Assembly (NCBI GenBank): GCA_963734625.1
Contig: CAVTHW010000020.1
Coordinates: forward strand, 310,001 to 374,000
Direction of reading: 5' to 3'
DNA from: CAVTHW01 sp963734625
GTDB taxonomy: Bacteria; Acidobacteriota; Terriglobia; Bryobacterales; Bryobacteraceae
Length of the DNA stretch: 64,000 nucleotides
Below are positions 42,918-50,364 of the stretch, piece by piece; within the stretch, counting starts at the first letter, position 1; every line of letters begins with the position of its first letter. The position numbers were made by a program, and so were the translations under genes. The notes beneath the pieces were generated by a model. It worked only from the letters and a program-made list of their open reading frames with translations, searched no databases and was not told where the DNA came from.

Positions 42918-43043
42918 ATGATGGGCAAGACCACGAGCCACTGCGACATCCTCGTGAAGCCCGGCGAGGGCGGCGGCACCCTGCTGATCTCGTTGACCGA
43001 TACTCGCGGGACCGACCTGATGCTGGTGGAGAACCCTCGATGA
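42918..43043 (+). pseudogene. Relic of a Ser/Thr kinase N-terminus just upstream of kinase B
   Basis: ATG at 42918 reads MMGKTTSHCDILVKPGEGGG, recognisably the degenerate counterpart of MVGKTISHYEVLEKLGEGGM in kinase C; the flanking GACGAGAGGGTCCGATTCTC is shared with kinase C too. After the glycine loop the similarity is lost, and the frame ends with a TGA that overlaps the ATG of kinase B (ATGA at 43040-43043), so it may act as a coupled leader peptide. Confidence 0.75.
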
Positions 43044-44989
43044 CTGGCCGTACCATTCTGCAATACCGCGTCGTCGCCAAACTCGGCGAGGGCGGGATGG
43101 GTGTGGTGTACAAGGCCCAGGACACCAATCTGGGCCGCGCCGTCGCGCTTAAGTTCCTCCCCGAAGAGTCTGCGCGCAACCCCGTGGCTCTGGAGCGCCT
43201 TCAGCGGGAAGCCCGCACCGCCTCGGCGTTGAATCATCCCAACATCTGTACCGTATACGATGTCGAACAGGCCGGTGGCCGGACTTTCATTGCGATGGAG
43301 TATGTGGAAGGGCGCGCATTGAGCGAGCTGATTCCGGCCGAAGGACTTCCGGCGGACCAGATGCTGCGCTACGGAAGGCAGATCGCTGAGGCGCTGGCCT
43401 ACTCCCATGACCATGGCATCGTGCATCGCGACCTGAAAAGCTCGAACGTGATGGTCACGCCGGAGGGTCGCATCAAGGTGCTGGATTTCGGCTTGGCGAA
43501 GCGGCTGGCGGGGGCCCCCGCGGGCGAGGACACGACGCGCACCGAGGCGCCCGCGCTGTCCCAGCCCGGATTCGTGGCCGGGACGTTCTCCTATATGTCA
43601 CCGGAGGTGTTGCGGGGAGAGCCGGCCGACGCCCGCAGTGACATCTGGTCCTTCGGGGTGCTCCTTTATGAGATGACGACCGGGGCACTGCCTTTCCAAG
43701 GGAAGAGCCTGTTTGAACTGACCGCGGCGGTGTTGCGGGGGCCGGTGCCGCAATTGCCCGAGCGGACTGGTGCGGGAGTGCGAGCCATCCTCGCCCGCTG
43801 TTTGACGCGGGAACCAGGGCCTCGCTACCAGCGCGGTGGCGAGGTCCAGGCGGCGATTGAGTCGATCGAGTCCGTCTCGCGGCCAATTCCGGCCGTGGCC
43901 AAATGGCCGGTTAGCCGGCGGAGATGGCTGTGGATTACCGCAGGAGCAGCCACCCTGGTGGCCGGCGGAGCGGTCGGAGTCCTGTGGCAGCGCAAGCCGC
44001 GCACCTATGCGCCGCTGCCGTCGAAGGTGGCGGAGGCCAACGAGTATCTCCAGAGGGCCATTATGTTCCTCACGACGCAGCAGGAACTCCCGCGGGCCCG
44101 GCAACAACTGGAGAAGGCGCTCGAACTGGATCCCAAGTTCGCGCATGCACGGGCGTGGTACGGGTTCTCCCATTTGCTGCTCCTCGATCAAGGCCGGTCC
44201 AACGATACCGGCTGGTTGTACAAAGCGGAGGAAGAACTGCGGCGCGCCCTGCAGGATGATCCCAATTCGGCCCGCGCGCATGCGTCTTTGGCGATGGTGT
44301 ATTTCTACCAGGGCCGCAAGGAGCTGACGATCGAGGAGGCCAGGAAGACAATCAGAATTGACCCGAACGAACGAGAAGGCTACATGATAATGGCGCTCTA
44401 CCACCAGAGCAATGGCGAATACGAGCAGTCGCAGGCACTAATCAAGAAGCTGCTGGACTCGGATCCGCTCTTCTTCCCGGCGCGGATGAATCTGGGCGAA
44501 AACCTGCGAGAGACGGGCGACGCGCGGGGCTCGATCCGCGAGCAGGAGAAGGTTCTCGAGCAGGACGCCAAGAGCATTTATGCTCTTACCGCCCTGGCCT
44601 ATGCCCACATGACCCTCGGCGATCTGCCAAAAGCTCGCCAGACACTGGAACGAGCCCGGTCCCTCCAGCCGGGAAATTACATGGTGCGTTTGATGTGGGC
44701 GCTTCAACTCGCGCTGGAGGGAAGGCGGCAGCAGGCGCGGCTGGAACTGGATCAGGAAGTGCTCAAGTGGGGCGAACTGCCGTTCGGCGCGCTCATCGTG
44801 GCTGAGATTTACGCCACCCTGGGAGACAAGGTCAGGTCGCTGGATTGGCTGGACCGGGCGGTGCGGGCCGGCGACGAGCGGGCGGAGTGGTTCCAGCGGG
44901 ATCCCCTGCTGGCCACGATTCGGGACGAGCCACGCTTCCGGCAGATCCTGGAATCCATTCGCTACCGGCGGAAGCAGCGGGCCCCCTGA
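43040..44989 (+). CDS. Ser/Thr protein kinase with C-terminal TPR domain (kinase B)
   Basis: A 649-residue Hanks-type kinase. Catalytic elements: GEGGMGVVYK loop (16-25), Lys38, Glu57 of helix C, HRDLKSSNV with Asp131, LDFGLAK with Asp149, then SPEVL and DIWSFGVLLYE. A single membrane span lies near residues 295-318 (RRRWLWITAGAATLVAGGAV), followed by TPRs (ALELDPKFAHARAWYG; ALQDDPNSARAHASLAMVYF). The kinase is likely cytoplasmic and the TPR part extracytoplasmic. Start ATG 43040 overlaps the stop of the small relic frame. Intact. Confidence 0.93.
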   Translation: MTGRTILQYRVVAKLGEGGMGVVYKAQDTNLGRAVALKFLPEESARNPVALERLQREARTASALNHPNICTVYDVEQAGGRTFIAMEYVEGRALSELIPAEGLPADQMLRYGRQIAEALAYSHDHGIVHRDLKSSNVMVTPEGRIKVLDFGLAKRLAGAPAGEDTTRTEAPALSQPGFVAGTFSYMSPEVLRGEPADARSDIWSFGVLLYEMTTGALPFQGKSLFELTAAVLRGPVPQLPERTGAGVRAILARCLTREPGPRYQRGGEVQAAIESIESVSRPIPAVAKWPVSRRRWLWITAGAATLVAGGAVGVLWQRKPRTYAPLPSKVAEANEYLQRAIMFLTTQQELPRARQQLEKALELDPKFAHARAWYGFSHLLLLDQGRSNDTGWLYKAEEELRRALQDDPNSARAHASLAMVYFYQGRKELTIEEARKTIRIDPNEREGYMIMALYHQSNGEYEQSQALIKKLLDSDPLFFPARMNLGENLRETGDARGSIREQEKVLEQDAKSIYALTALAYAHMTLGDLPKARQTLERARSLQPGNYMVRLMWALQLALEGRRQQARLELDQEVLKWGELPFGALIVAEIYATLGDKVRSLDWLDRAVRAGDERAEWFQRDPLLATIRDEPRFRQILESIRYRRKQRAP

Positions 44990-45078
44990 AATTCCCTGCG
45001 CGGTTGGAACTCAGCGAGTCAGGCCCGGCACATTTCGGTTGGATCGTCGCCCACCCGGAAGTTGAAGCGCCCCACCCC

Positions 45079-45351
45079 TTACTTCTGTGACGCCCCCAGC
45101 GCCTGGTCCAGGTCCCAGAGGATGTCGTCGATGTCTTCCAGGCCGATCGAGAGCCGGATCATGTCGGCGGTGACGCCGGCGGCTTCCTGCTCCGCGGCGC
45201 TCAACTGCTGGTGCGTGGTGGAAGCCGGGTGGATCACCAGGCTGCGCGCGTCGCCAATGTTCGCCAGGTGCGAGAAGAGCTGCACGCTGTCGATGAACTT
45301 CCGGCCTGCCTCGTAGCCGCCCTTGATCCCGAATGAGAACACCGCGCCCGG
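45079..45351 (-). pseudogene. metY 3' fragment (tail copy T3)
   Basis: About 270 nt matching the 3' end of intact metY on the minus strand, open to the stop. It is preceded (on the left) by GCCCACCCGGAAGTTGAAGCGC, also found left of intact metY at 48150, so the match includes some sequence beyond the metY stop. The frame stays open upstream into block P3 (to 45507). Confidence 0.9.
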
Positions 45352-45789
45352 CGCCGCTGTTTTCGCTGAGATTGTTTGCGGTTGCGCTGCCATCCGATCG
45401 GAGTCCAAATCGTCAACATCCCGGGACCAGCCCGGGGAGGTTTCTAAATCCCGAGTACGCCGTGGTACAGGCAGGACGCTGCTTTGATCCCGCTCAGCGC
45501 GCCCCAAGCCCTCAGGAACGGCACGGGTCGAGTGGTATCGTCAGGCTGATAAGGCCCTCCTGTTCCGCGGACATCTAGGTCGAACGCATAATGTTATTTG
45601 TCTTAATCACTTATCGCCCCACGGGCCCGGATAGCGGCAGCAAAGCCGACTAGGCAGACGCAAAACGCGGACAATCTGCCGACCGGAAGGCAGTTTTCTG
45701 ATTCTTGACACTCAACTTGCCCGTCGTTGCTGTACAATTGTTCCACAAAGCAGACGAGAGGGTCCGATTCTCCGGCCCTTGAGGCGGCT
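45352..45789. repeat. Conserved non-coding block P3, upstream of kinase C
   Basis: Third copy of the block, lacking ~80 nt near its left end (after GTTTTCGCTGAG) compared with P2. Shares CCCGGGACCAGCCCGGGG, GAGTACGCCGTG, CAGGAACGGCACGGGTCGAG and GCATAAT. A TACAAT at 45733 could be a -10 box; a TTGACA at 45705 is 22 nt away, too far for a standard promoter. The block leads directly into the ATG of kinase C with GAGG before it. Confidence 0.75.
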
Positions 45790-48087
45790 ATGGTTGGCAA
45801 GACCATTTCGCACTACGAAGTCCTCGAGAAGCTGGGCGAAGGCGGGATGGGAGTGGTCTACAAGGCACGCGACACCCGCCTAGGACGCAGCGTGGCTATC
45901 AAGGTCGTTAACGCGGAGTTCACCCAACGGTTCGAGCGCGAGGCCAGGGCCATCTCGGCGCTCAACCATCCCCACATCTGCACGCTCCATGACGTGGGCG
46001 AGCACGAAGGTGCTCCTTACCTGGTGATGGAGTACGTCGAAGGGAAGCCGTTGAAGGGGCCTCTGCCTGCCGGCGACGCGCTGCGTTACGCCATCCAGAC
46101 CGCCCAGGCGCTGGCGGCCGCCCACAAAGCCGGGATCGTCCATCGTGACCTGAAGCCGGACAACATCCTGCTGACCGGCGAAGGCAGCGTTAAAGTCCTG
46201 GACTTTGGCCTCGCCAAGCTGCAGCCCAGCGTCGCACCGGACGCAACCACACTTACTAACATAACCGAGCAGGGTGTCGTCACCGGGACGGCGTCGTACA
46301 TGTCTCCCGAGCAGGCCCAGGGGGAGCCCGTGGATGCCCGCTCGGATGTTTTCAGCTTCGGCGCGGTGCTGTACGAACTGTTGAGTGGGCGGCGGGCCTT
46401 CCGGCGGGAGACGATGGGGGCGACGCTGGGGGCGGTGATCGCCTCCGAGCCTCCGCCGCTGAAGGAAGCGCCCGCGGACGTGGCCCGAATCGTCGCCAAG
46501 ATGCTGGCGAAGAAGCGCGAGGACCGCTACCAGAGCGCGGAGGCAATACTGGTAGACCTGCAAGCCGCCGCCGCGGGGGCGGGCCTGGCGTCGCGCCGTC
46601 GCTGGCTCGCCGTGGCAGCCGCGCTGGTGATCACCGTTGCGGTCGTGGCGGGATTCGATGTCCGTGGACTCCGAACGAGGCTGGCCGCCTGGATGAAAAC
46701 GCCGGAGCCTTCCATCAGGCTGGCCGTGTTGCCGTTCGCGAACCTGAGCGGGGACCCGGAGCAGGAGTACTTCAGCGACGGGATGACGGAGGAGATGATC
46801 GCGGAGTTGGGGGGACTGCACCCCGCGAGCCTGAGCGTTATCGCCCGGACCTCCGTCATGAGGTACAAGAAGAGCGACAAGCCGATCGATCAGGTGGGCC
46901 GCGAGTTGGGCGTAGACTACCTTCTGGAGAGCAGCCTGCGGCTGGAGGGACAGCGGGTCCGGATCACGGCCGAACTGATCCAGGTGAGGACTCAGACGGT
47001 CCTTTGGGCGCAGAGCTTTGAACGCGAACTGGCGGGCGTCCTGGTGCTGCAGAGCGAGGTAGCGAAGAAGGTGGCCGGTTCTCTGGCGCTGAAGTTGCTC
47101 CCGAGGGAACAGGCCCAGCTGGCGAACGCCCGACCGGTCAACCCCGAGGCGTACCAAGCGGTTCTCAGGGGCAACCAGCACCTGGGCAGAATCACGCCTG
47201 AAGAGGTCGGAGCTGCGCTCGGATACTACGAACTGGCGCTGAAGAAGGACCCGAATTACGCCCCCGCTTACGCAGGCGTTTCCTGGGTATGGTTAATACG
47301 CGGTACTTTCGGGTACACGGCGCCGCGTGACGCGGGTCCGAAGGCAAAGGCGGCCGCTCTAAAGGCCATAGAGTTGGACGACACATTTCCAGGGGGGCAT
47401 GGGCGGTTGGCTCAGGTTTACCTCAGCTATGAATGGAACTGGGCTGCTGCTGGAGCAGAGTGGGAGAGGGTCAACGAGCTCAGACCTGACGGAGCGGGCG
47501 TACTCTACGCGAGTTACCTGATGGTCATGAAACGCCCGGAGGAAGCGATGGCAGTGATGCAGCGAGTCTTGCAATTGAATCCGGTCGGCGGGCATATATT
47601 GGCCGTTTATGCTGGGATTTTGAATAAGGTAGGCCGTTATGATGAGGCCATCGTACAGGGCCGCGAGGCGCTCAAGACGTCTCCACAGGATCCGACAGCG
47701 CACTGGGCGCTCGCATTTAGTCTCTTCCGCAAGTCCCGGTATGAAGAGTCCTTGGCCGAGTTTAAAGCGTACTTCAACTACCTCGGGATCCCTGAGCTCG
47801 GAGAAGCCTTGACGCAGGCGTACGCGCAATCGGGCTACTCGGGCGCGCTGAGGCGTGCGGCGGACCTACTGGCGGAGCGCTCTCGCAAAACGTATGTGAT
47901 CCCCTGTGACATTGCGGCCCTTTATACGATGGCCGGGGATCAAGCCCAAGCCCTCGCATGGCTTGAGAAAGGTCTGGAGGCGCGCGATGGGAACATGGTC
48001 TATGTCGGCGTGTGGCGAGAGTTCGAGACCTTACGTAACACCCCGCGCTTCCAGGACATTCTGCGCCGCATGAACCTGCCGGAGTGA
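45790..48087 (+). CDS. Ser/Thr protein kinase with TolB-N-like and TPR domains (kinase C)
   Basis: A 765-residue Hanks-type kinase starting MVGKTISHYEVLEKLG. Lys38, Glu51, Asp120 of HRDLKPDN and Asp138 of LDFGLAK are present, followed by SPEQAQGEPVDARSDVFSFG. One membrane span lies at ~276-300, then a TolB-N/FlgO-like domain (LAVLPFANLSGDPEQEYFSDGMTEEM) and TPRs to the C-terminus (DIAALYTMAGDQAQALAWLEKGL). The extracytoplasmic part may sense a ligand or complex. Intact. Block P3 lies directly upstream, and a second kinase start relic follows 5 nt after the stop. Confidence 0.93.
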   Translation: MVGKTISHYEVLEKLGEGGMGVVYKARDTRLGRSVAIKVVNAEFTQRFEREARAISALNHPHICTLHDVGEHEGAPYLVMEYVEGKPLKGPLPAGDALRYAIQTAQALAAAHKAGIVHRDLKPDNILLTGEGSVKVLDFGLAKLQPSVAPDATTLTNITEQGVVTGTASYMSPEQAQGEPVDARSDVFSFGAVLYELLSGRRAFRRETMGATLGAVIASEPPPLKEAPADVARIVAKMLAKKREDRYQSAEAILVDLQAAAAGAGLASRRRWLAVAAALVITVAVVAGFDVRGLRTRLAAWMKTPEPSIRLAVLPFANLSGDPEQEYFSDGMTEEMIAELGGLHPASLSVIARTSVMRYKKSDKPIDQVGRELGVDYLLESSLRLEGQRVRITAELIQVRTQTVLWAQSFERELAGVLVLQSEVAKKVAGSLALKLLPREQAQLANARPVNPEAYQAVLRGNQHLGRITPEEVGAALGYYELALKKDPNYAPAYAGVSWVWLIRGTFGYTAPRDAGPKAKAAALKAIELDDTFPGGHGRLAQVYLSYEWNWAAAGAEWERVNELRPDGAGVLYASYLMVMKRPEEAMAVMQRVLQLNPVGGHILAVYAGILNKVGRYDEAIVQGREALKTSPQDPTAHWALAFSLFRKSRYEESLAEFKAYFNYLGIPELGEALTQAYAQSGYSGALRRAADLLAERSRKTYVIPCDIAALYTMAGDQAQALAWLEKGLEARDGNMVYVGVWREFETLRNTPRFQDILRRMNLPE

Positions 48088-48091
48088 CGCG

Positions 48092-48151
48092 ATGACCGGC
48101 CGCTCCATCTCGCACTACCGAATCGCCGAGTAAGTGGGCGATGGCGGGATC
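48092..48151 (+). pseudogene. Truncated N-terminus of a Ser/Thr kinase gene before metY
   Basis: ATG at 48092 reads MTGRSISHYRIAE then TAA at 48131-48133 (where a lysine codon would be expected), followed in the same frame by VGDGGIG, a degraded glycine-rich loop. Homology stops there, about 30 nt before the end of metY. It is the third kinase-start relic in the array, all cut at or near the glycine loop. Confidence 0.8.
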
Positions 48152-48181
48152 GGCCCACCCGGAAGTTGAAGCGCTCTTCCC

Positions 48182-49483
48182 CTACTTCTGTGACGCCCCC
48201 AGCGCCTGGTCCAGGTCCCAGAGGATGTCGTCGATGTCTTCCAGGCCGATCGAGAGCCGGATCATGTCGGCGGTGACGCCGGCGGCGACTTGCTCCGGCG
48301 CGCTCAACTGCTGGTGCGTGGTGGAGGCCGGGTGGATCACCAGGCTGCGCGCGTCGCCGACGTTCGCCAGGTGCGAGAAGAGCTGCACGCTGTCGATGAA
48401 CTTTCGGCCCGCCTCGTAGCCGCCCTTGATCCCGAACGAGAACACGGCGCCCGCGCCCTTGGGAAGGTACTTCTTCGCCAGCGCGTAGTAGGGATTCGCG
48501 GCGAGCGAGGGGTACTTCACCCAGCTCGCCAGCTTGTGGCTCTCCAGGAATTTCGCCGCGGCCAAAGCGTTGGCGACGTGGCGATCCATGCGCGGACCCA
48601 GCGTCTCGACGCCTTGCAGCAGCAGGAAAGCGTTGAAGGGGCTGAGGCACACGCCAATGTCGCGCAGACCCTCCACCCGGGCTTTGATGATGAAGGCCAG
48701 ATCGCCGAACGTCTCCCTGAATTTCATGCCGTGGTAGGAGCGGGACGGCTCGGTCAACTGCGGGAAGGGGCCCTTTTCCCAGGGAAATTTGCCGCTGTCC
48801 ACGATAACGCCGCCGATGCTGTTGCCATGTCCGCCCATGAACTTGGTGAGCGAGTGCAGCACGATGTCCGCGCCGAAATCAATCGGCCGGCACAGGTAGG
48901 GCGTGGCGAAAGTATTGTCGATCAGCAGCGGCAGGTTGTGCTCGTGCGCGATGCGGGCCAGCGCCTCGATATCGAGCACGTTGCCCCGCGGGTTGCTGAC
49001 CGTCTCCCCATACAGGCACTTTGTCCGGGGCGTGATCGCCTTACGGAAATTCTCGGGGTCGTCCGGATCGACGAACTTCACGTTCAGGCCCAGCTTGCGG
49101 AAAGTGACGTCGAACTGGGTGTAAGTGCCTCCGTAGAGCGTGCCGGCGGAGACCATCTCATCGCCCGCCTCCATCAGGCTGGTCACGGCAATGAATTGCG
49201 CCGCCTGGCCGCTCGACACGGCCAGCCCCGCGGCGCCGTTTTCTAGCGAGGCCACCCGCTCCTCGAGCACCGCCGTGGTCGGGTTCATCATGCGGGTGTA
49301 GATGTTGCCGAATTTCTGGAGCGCGAACAGCGCGGCAGCGTGCGCCGAATCCTCGAAGACGTACGAAGTCGTCTGGTAAATCGGCACCGCCCTCGCCCCC
49401 GTGGTCGGGTCCGGTTCATAGCCCGCGTGCAGCGCCCGGGTGTTGAATCCAAAGCTGCGTTGTGTCTTTTCCTTCTCCGTCAT
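48182..49483 (-). CDS. metY: O-acetylhomoserine sulfhydrylase (intact copy; source of the tail repeats)
   Basis: A 433-residue Cys/Met-metabolism PLP enzyme that makes homocysteine from O-acetylhomoserine and sulfide. Visible are FNTRALHAGYEPDPTTGARAVP, NPTTAVLEERVASLE and HSLTKFMGGHG with the PLP lysine. The C-terminal part from AVFSFGIKGGYEAGRKF to GASQK is the piece repeated at 29.5, 32.1, 42.1 and 45.1 kb. It starts 15 nt after the adenosine-specific kinase gene, so the two are probably one transcript. No SAM riboswitch is seen upstream. It converges with kinase C across the kinase relic. Confidence 0.95.
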   Translation of the reverse strand: MTEKEKTQRSFGFNTRALHAGYEPDPTTGARAVPIYQTTSYVFEDSAHAAALFALQKFGNIYTRMMNPTTAVLEERVASLENGAAGLAVSSGQAAQFIAVTSLMEAGDEMVSAGTLYGGTYTQFDVTFRKLGLNVKFVDPDDPENFRKAITPRTKCLYGETVSNPRGNVLDIEALARIAHEHNLPLLIDNTFATPYLCRPIDFGADIVLHSLTKFMGGHGNSIGGVIVDSGKFPWEKGPFPQLTEPSRSYHGMKFRETFGDLAFIIKARVEGLRDIGVCLSPFNAFLLLQGVETLGPRMDRHVANALAAAKFLESHKLASWVKYPSLAANPYYALAKKYLPKGAGAVFSFGIKGGYEAGRKFIDSVQLFSHLANVGDARSLVIHPASTTHQQLSAPEQVAAGVTADMIRLSIGLEDIDDILWDLDQALGASQK

Positions 49484-49498
49484 TTCTTTCCCCCAGAG

Positions 49499-49981
49499 TT
49501 AGCGTTTGTAACCGATCTTCCGCAGCAGCCCGTGCCGCCACTCGACGTCGGCCTCGCCCTCTACGCCCTTCGGCGCGGACCCGTCGATCACCCCCAGCAC
49601 TCCCCTGCCCTGCTCCGTTACGGCCACGATGACCTCCACCGGGTTGGCCGTGGCGCAGAAAATTGAACAGACCTCGGGAACGGCCTGGATGCGTCCCAGC
49701 AAGTTGATCGGGTAGCAGTCGCGCAGAGTGACCACAAAGATGTGTCCGGCGCCAATGGCCGTGGCGTTGGCGGCGGCAAGTTGCTTCAACCCCTCGTCGT
49801 TGCCGTCCACCCGCGTCAGGCAGGCGCCGGAGGCCTCGTTGAAGGCGATGCCGAACTTGGCCTGCGGGACCGTATTCACGATGGCCTCGTAGAGGTCTTC
49901 CACGGTCTTGATGAAATGCGTTTGCCCGAGGATCAGGTTTCCTCCCTCGGGCATTTCGAGACGGACGGCTTCGAGTTGCAT
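49499..49981 (-). CDS. Adenosine-specific kinase family protein (PF04008-like)
   Basis: A 160-residue intact protein beginning MQLEAVRLEMPEGGNLILGQ. ETVEDLYEAIVNTVP-like and GIAFNEASGACLTRVDGND segments and the NPVEVIVAV region match the small archaeal/bacterial family described as adenosine-specific kinase. The physiological role in bacteria is not established. It is the first gene of a minus-strand pair with metY, a context suggesting a link to the methionine/SAM/adenosine cycle. Confidence 0.85.
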   Translation of the reverse strand: MQLEAVRLEMPEGGNLILGQTHFIKTVEDLYEAIVNTVPQAKFGIAFNEASGACLTRVDGNDEGLKQLAAANATAIGAGHIFVVTLRDCYPINLLGRIQAVPEVCSIFCATANPVEVIVAVTEQGRGVLGVIDGSAPKGVEGEADVEWRHGLLRKIGYKR

Positions 49982-50013
49982 GGGGATTCTTTTAGGATAC
50001 TATGGAGGGCACG

Positions 50014-50364
50014 ATGCTAAGAACATTTGCGCTCTTGGTTCTCTTGGTTGGGCCGCTGGCCGCGGCCGACCTTTCCGGCGTCTGGAAGGTGGAGGGCAAC
50101 ATCGGCGAGACCGACGTGAGCCCCGTCTGCACCTTCAAGCACACGGACGCCAAGCTCACCGGAACCTGCAAACCCGTGCAGACCGGGGAATCCGCTGTCG
50201 TCGGCCAGGTGGACGGCAACAAGGTAACCTTCCAGTACGAGGTCGACTACCAGGGCGTCCACTACGTCCTTATCTACAGGGGGGTGCTGGATTCGGATAC
50301 GGCGATGAAGGGCGGCTTCAGCGTCGGCGACGCCGAAGGCGCCTTCACCGCGAAGAAGCAGTAG
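50014..50364 (+). CDS. Small secreted protein of unknown function
   Basis: About 116 residues from ATG 50014 (MLRTFALLVLLVGPLAAADL, a signal peptide); the ATG at 50002 is a possible longer start but adds only MEGT. The mature part is beta-rich (GVWKVEGNIG, VSPVCTFKHTDAKLTGTC, VGQVDGNKVTFQYEV) with one Cys pair, similar to lipocalin-like acidobacterial periplasmic proteins. The last 20 nt overlap the convergent CorA-like gene. Confidence 0.7.
   Translation: MLRTFALLVLLVGPLAAADLSGVWKVEGNIGETDVSPVCTFKHTDAKLTGTCKPVQTGESAVVGQVDGNKVTFQYEVDYQGVHYVLIYRGVLDSDTAMKGGFSVGDAEGAFTAKKQ

Noticed and set aside
32110..45351. metY tails as an insertion sequence
   Set aside because: No transposase, terminal inverted repeats or target-site duplications were found at the tail or block ends, so I call it a repeat of unknown mechanism.
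45705..45738. TTGACA and TACAAT as a standard promoter before kinase C
   Set aside because: The spacing is 22 nt, outside the usual 16-18; only the TACAAT position is conserved with P2.
49484..49498. Possible SAM riboswitch before metY
   Set aside because: Only 15 nt separate metY from the upstream gene, so there is no room for one; nothing similar is seen before the first gene of the pair.
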